Source: Phoronis australis (lineage: Eukaryota; Phoronida; Phoronidae). Taken from it: a DNA stretch of 64,000 nt. Both the position numbers and the translations under genes were made by a program. The stretch spans positions 573,119-637,118 of the forward strand of contig NMRA01000029.1 in the NCBI GenBank assembly GCA_002633005.1. The letters are read 5' to 3'. Positions 36,716 to 64,000 of this stretch are shown here, one piece after another (position 1 is the stretch's first letter; each line of letters opens with the position of its first letter). The notes beneath the pieces were generated by a model. It saw nothing but the letters and a program-made list of their open reading frames with translations. It had not been told where the DNA came from and ran no database searches.

Positions 36716-37614
36716 CGGGAGGAGCCCGAGAATTGCATGGGGCTAAACTATTGGCAACCAAGTNNNNNNNNNNNNNNNNNNNNNNNNNNNNNNNNNNNNN
36801 NNNNNNNNNNNNNNNNNNNNNNNNNNNNNNNNNNNNNNNNNNNNNNNNNNNNNNNNNNNNNNNNNNNNNNNNNNNNNNNNNNNNNNNNNNNNNNNNNNNN
36901 NNNNNNNNNNNNNNNNNNNNNNNNNNNNNNNNNNNNNNNNNNNNNNNNNNNNNNNNNNNNNNNNNNNNNNNNNNNNNNNNNNNNNNNNNNNNNNNNNNNN
37001 NNNNNNNNNNNNNNNNNNNNNNNNNNNNNNNNNNNNNNNNNNNNNNNNNNNNNNNNNNNNNNNNNNNNNNNNNNNNNNNNNNNNNNNNNNNNNNNNNNNN
37101 NNNNNNNNNNNNNNNNNNNNNNNNNNNNNNNNNNNNNNNNNNNNNNNNNNNNNNNNNNNNNNNNNNNNNNNNNNNNNNNNNNNNNNNNNNNNNNNNNNNN
37201 NNNNNNNNNNNNNNNNNNNNNNNNNNNNNNNNNNNNNNNNNNNNNNNNNNNNNNNNNNNNNNNNNNNNNNNNNNNNNNNNNNNNNNNNNNNNNNNNNNNN
37301 NNNNNNNNNNNNNNNNNNNNNNNNNNNNNNNNNNNNNNNNNNNNNNNNNNNNNNNNNNNNNNNNNNNNNNNNNNNNNNNNNNNNNNNNNNNNNNNNNNNN
37401 NNNNNNNNNNNNNNNNNNNNNNNNNNNNNNNNNNNNNNNNNNNNNNNNNNNNNNNNNNNNNNNNNNNNNNNNNNNNNNNNNNNNNNNNNNNNNNNNNNNN
37501 NNNNNNNNNNNNNNNNNNNNNNNNNNNNNNNNNNNNNNNNNNNNNNNNNNNNNNNNNNNNNNNNNNNNNNNNNNNNNNNNNNNNNNTTGGCAACCAAGTT
37601 CGGGAGGAGCCCGA
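36716..37614. repeat. Scaffold gap (36764-37586) flanked by repeated sequence
   Basis: TTGGCAACCAAGT ends the left flank (36751-36763) and begins the right flank (37587-37599). A near-palindromic TCGGGAGGAGCCCGA lies beside both. The gap may hide a tandem array of a unit containing these two blocks, or the flanks are overlapping contig ends. Confidence 0.6.
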
Positions 37615-39463
37615 AAGCTGCACAAACAGTTGCAATTTGGTGTGAGTGAAGGTGTACATGTTTGCTTCTTGAACTCTGCGACTGGACTCCTCGTGTCTGA
37701 CAGAGACAAAGCTTAAGTACACAATTTCAACCAATCAGACACGATCTGAAGGGCAAGGCCCATAGCTCCTAGCTTCTGACCATATTTGGCCATGTCCAAA
37801 GGACTCAACATCATAGGAAAATTCCATACGTAATACACAGCTTGACCACTAGAGGGCGCATTTATCTTACATAATCATGTCCAGGGCACTCCTGTTACAC
37901 TTACAATTGCGACTGTCCATGGTTGAATAAAAGGAAATATAGTTGATCACTTGCTGGAAAGTGAGAGGAAAGCCACCATCTTTGATTTGTATGACCATAG
38001 CCTGCCACTGACGTAGAAAACCAGCATGAGGTCGTATTGAAAGCCTCAGACGAAATTCCTGCTTTGAGGACCGGCCCACCGCATACGGAGATCTACGATA
38101 GCTGAGCAGACAGCCTACCCCAAGGCGTGAAAACAACAACAGCTCAGCTATCGTTCACGTGAGGTAAACTTCTGGGCTCGTAGCTCTCCGTCAGCACTGC
38201 GCATGCTCGTCTTACGAAAGATCTATGGGATAGGGAGTCCCTACTCAGTCTTCCTACCTCACTTTACCAACCGATGTTGATTCTTCAAGCATTACATTTA
38301 TTTCACGTTTTCACAGCTTTTTTTCATTTGAACTTTCTGATACTCCTAGGTCGGTGTAAATCTAATACTATTTTACGCCGCAGGCCTACGGTAATTCCAT
38401 GTGTGTAAAAAACAAAAATGGACTGTTGTTGAGTTCATTTGGATTTGAAGTGTGTAAGGTTGGTGCGGAAACATTTGCCTGGCATATCATTGGAAATTTT
38501 ACACACTTCAAGACCGGATGTCGTAAGTCGAGAGGGCTCCCCACGACAATTGTCAAGTGACAAAAATTATGTGAGCTCTAAATACGACATCCAACAACGT
38601 TTTTAGCTACTGACGCCCTCTTTCACTGAGCAACAGGGACCTTCTCTGGTGAACGTTTTTTTTTTCTCAAATGACAAAAATTCATGGCACCAACGGCATC
38701 CGACAACGGTTTTTTAGCTATTGATGCCCGAGGGAGTGGTGCACCTCGCAACTCCCACTAAACTCGACTGTAAAGACGACAAATGGTCCCGGTGTGTTCC
38801 CCAACATTGAGCTGTCAGTACGTAAACACTTACAACAAGAGCACTCGTCAATCTCATTGTTAAAAATATCCTTTATTTCAAAAGTCTCACAAATGCGTTC
38901 AGCATAGTTTTGACAACGTTAGGTCTTGTCATCTCAACTGTAAAATCACTACAGTAAGAGCCATGAAAAGCGAAAACTCGTAAAAATACCACTTAAACAT
39001 ATCTTGATGAATTTACTTCTCGGGGATGCTAACTTGAGAGTTATTCATTTTGGATATTGCATGAATTTCTAGAAAAAAATGTCAGATTCACTATTTGTGA
39101 AACACTGGCGAAATATACACATTAATCTCAATACAATTTTCAAATTCTCCACCCCAAATAATGCGAATAAGCTCGAACAAGTCAACCCCTGCTGCTTGAA
39201 ATCACCATTTTTTTCCTTACATCAAAGGTCAAAGGTGACATTTTCCACGTACAAGTAGCACATTTCCCTTATAAGGGAATGTGCTACATGTTAGTCTATG
39301 TCTTGTCGTACCAAATAAGGAGACGTACTTCGCCGTGTGGGAGAAAAATCGAAAGTGACGAGTAGTTAACAGATTGTTTTTTTTTTTTGAAATTTCAAAC
39401 TAAAGGAAAAATGCTTTGTCATCAACAGAAATTTGAAATCTTTACGAAAAACTGTAAAAATAC
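37615..39463. other. Between-gene stretch; no supported gene
   Basis: A minus-strand frame at 38139-37867 has some protein-like character (RRSPYAVGRSSKQEF) but no start or splice context. Otherwise AT-rich sequence, with a short perfect hairpin at about 39259-39285 (AGCACATTCCCTTATAAGGG and its complement). Confidence 0.3.
37846..37860 (+). promoter_or_regulatory. CTCF-like site between the RING and esterase genes
   Basis: CCACTAGAGGGCGCA matches the core consensus of the bilaterian insulator protein CTCF very closely. It lies about 2.1 kb after the RING gene stop and 2.5 kb before the esterase start. Sequence match only; binding is inferred. Confidence 0.4.
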
Positions 39464-39795
39464 CTGGTGAACAGTTTTACATCTGTTTCACTCAGTGGCA
39501 GACAACCACTTTGAATATTAGTCTGATTTTCACGTCCCATGTCACTGCAATGGCTATACCAGATCGCGGCATAACTGGAATGCATTTTTAGTGCCGGGGT
39601 GCGAAAGACTGCCATTGTGAGCCTATCCGACGGTCGCCACCAGCGGTAGACAATCACTGCGTCATTCAGCTGGCGGCTGAACTTGACACTGGTTTGAGTT
39701 GAATAAAAAGCAAATGCCAGCACCACTTTACTTGATGCAGTGAAAAAAAAAAACAACAAAATGCTGATCACCGTGAAAAGTTTTAAAAGAAGCAT
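39464..39795 (-). CDS. Candidate first exon of a type II membrane or secreted protein, divergent to the esterase gene
   Basis: ATG at 39795 starts 110 codons ending in a possible donor (CCAG|GTATTT). The N-terminus is short and basic, then hydrophobic (LFTVISILLFFFFTASS), like a signal anchor. The rest contains RWWRPSDRLTMAVFR and N-glycosylation sites. No downstream exon was recognised to the left. It starts 567 bp from the esterase ATG in head-to-head orientation, so a shared promoter is conceivable. Family unknown. Confidence 0.3.
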
Positions 39796-40361
39796 ACGGA
39801 TCAGAAACAAAATTGTGCTTTAACTTATAATGTTTGTTCAAAATCAGTCCTAAGTAAACTGCTCGCAACCAATTCATTCGTGTGCAACTCCAGTAATTGC
39901 TTATTTTCTTATTTTTTTACAACTGCATGATTCACCGAGGAATTTCTTGCTTAGCATATTCCCATCTGAGTTTATGTTAAAGCATTCGAAGTGCAAACTC
40001 AATATTTACACTGATCAGCCTCGGTTTTCAAATTCAAATGTCAGTCTCGGACATTTTAGGTTAGACGAAACGAGACATAAAATAAAACAAATAACTGGTC
40101 GTATAGAACAAACATAACTGTCGAAGATTTTAGGGCAATCACTTGCCAAGATATAGTTGTGATTCCACATGATCATATTTTACCAGTGATTGGGATTTCG
40201 CAACCCTTATTCAGTGCAAGTCGATAACCGAACGCTATCTTGGGGAATAAGCACACAAAGGCGACTAAGCTAAACAAACAATACCTGAGCACACTCCGTA
40301 TATGGGACATTGTATAACTAAGAGCGCATAACCTACATTCGGACCTGACTTGTAGGTGAAT

Positions 40362-63984
<23,623 letters not shown>

Positions 63985-64000
63985 GTAAAGTGTAAACTAA

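Noticed and set aside
36653-37734. Long open frames on both strands across the 823-N gap
   Set aside because: They are open only because N is not a stop. The real flanks code for nothing recognisable.
40356-40361. GTG start six bases before the esterase ATG
   Set aside because: Non-ATG; the ATG at 40362 is in frame and gives a normal signal peptide.

Overview
This window is animal nuclear DNA. Genes are split by GT-AG introns of 0.1 to 4 kb, intergenic spaces are wide, and foldback elements, short inverted-repeat transposons and minisatellites are plentiful. Protein content and general texture suggest a marine invertebrate, plausibly a deuterostome such as a hemichordate. That placement is a guess: nothing here fixes the species. 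There are two scaffold gaps (36764-37586 and 55863-55952) and three single Ns (13628, 23267, 27235). Four of these five joins are flanked by repeated sequence, so some local duplications are probably unmerged contig ends or alleles.

Layout: (1) 173-4099, minus strand: the first two coding exons of NDUFA8, a complex I accessory subunit with CX9C motifs; the rest lies off the left edge. (2) 10887-17366, plus strand: a complete five-exon secreted protein related to squid diisopropyl-fluorophosphatase (six-bladed propeller, SMP-30/Drp35-like). A 23-bp triplication sits across one of its splice donors. (3) About 17.6-30.5 kb: gene-poor, holding several TTAA-flanked inverted-repeat elements, a diverged satellite, a 0.8 kb duplication and a 379-bp tandem repeat with CTCF-like sites. 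(4) 30520-35777, plus strand: a four-exon C3HC4 RING protein of about 1,015 residues with a long, probably disordered tail. (5) 40362-63984 and beyond, plus strand: one phase-coherent gene encoding at least four cholinesterase-like alpha/beta-hydrolase domains in tandem.

The most striking object is the esterase gene. Sixteen exons join without a phase break into one open frame of at least 1,691 residues. Domain 1 carries the signal peptide and is almost intronless. It has lost all three catalytic triad residues and the oxyanion-hole motif. Domains 2 and 3 keep complete Ser-Asp-His triads. Domain 4 begins at the right edge and resembles domain 2 more than domain 3, which suggests growth by duplication of a two-domain block. 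Short Cys-plus-proline hinges join the domains and share exons with the flanking domain ends, so these are not separate adjacent genes.

The genes show no obvious shared pathway. All coordinates and reading frames were worked out by hand. Family assignments rest on remembered motifs, not on a search.
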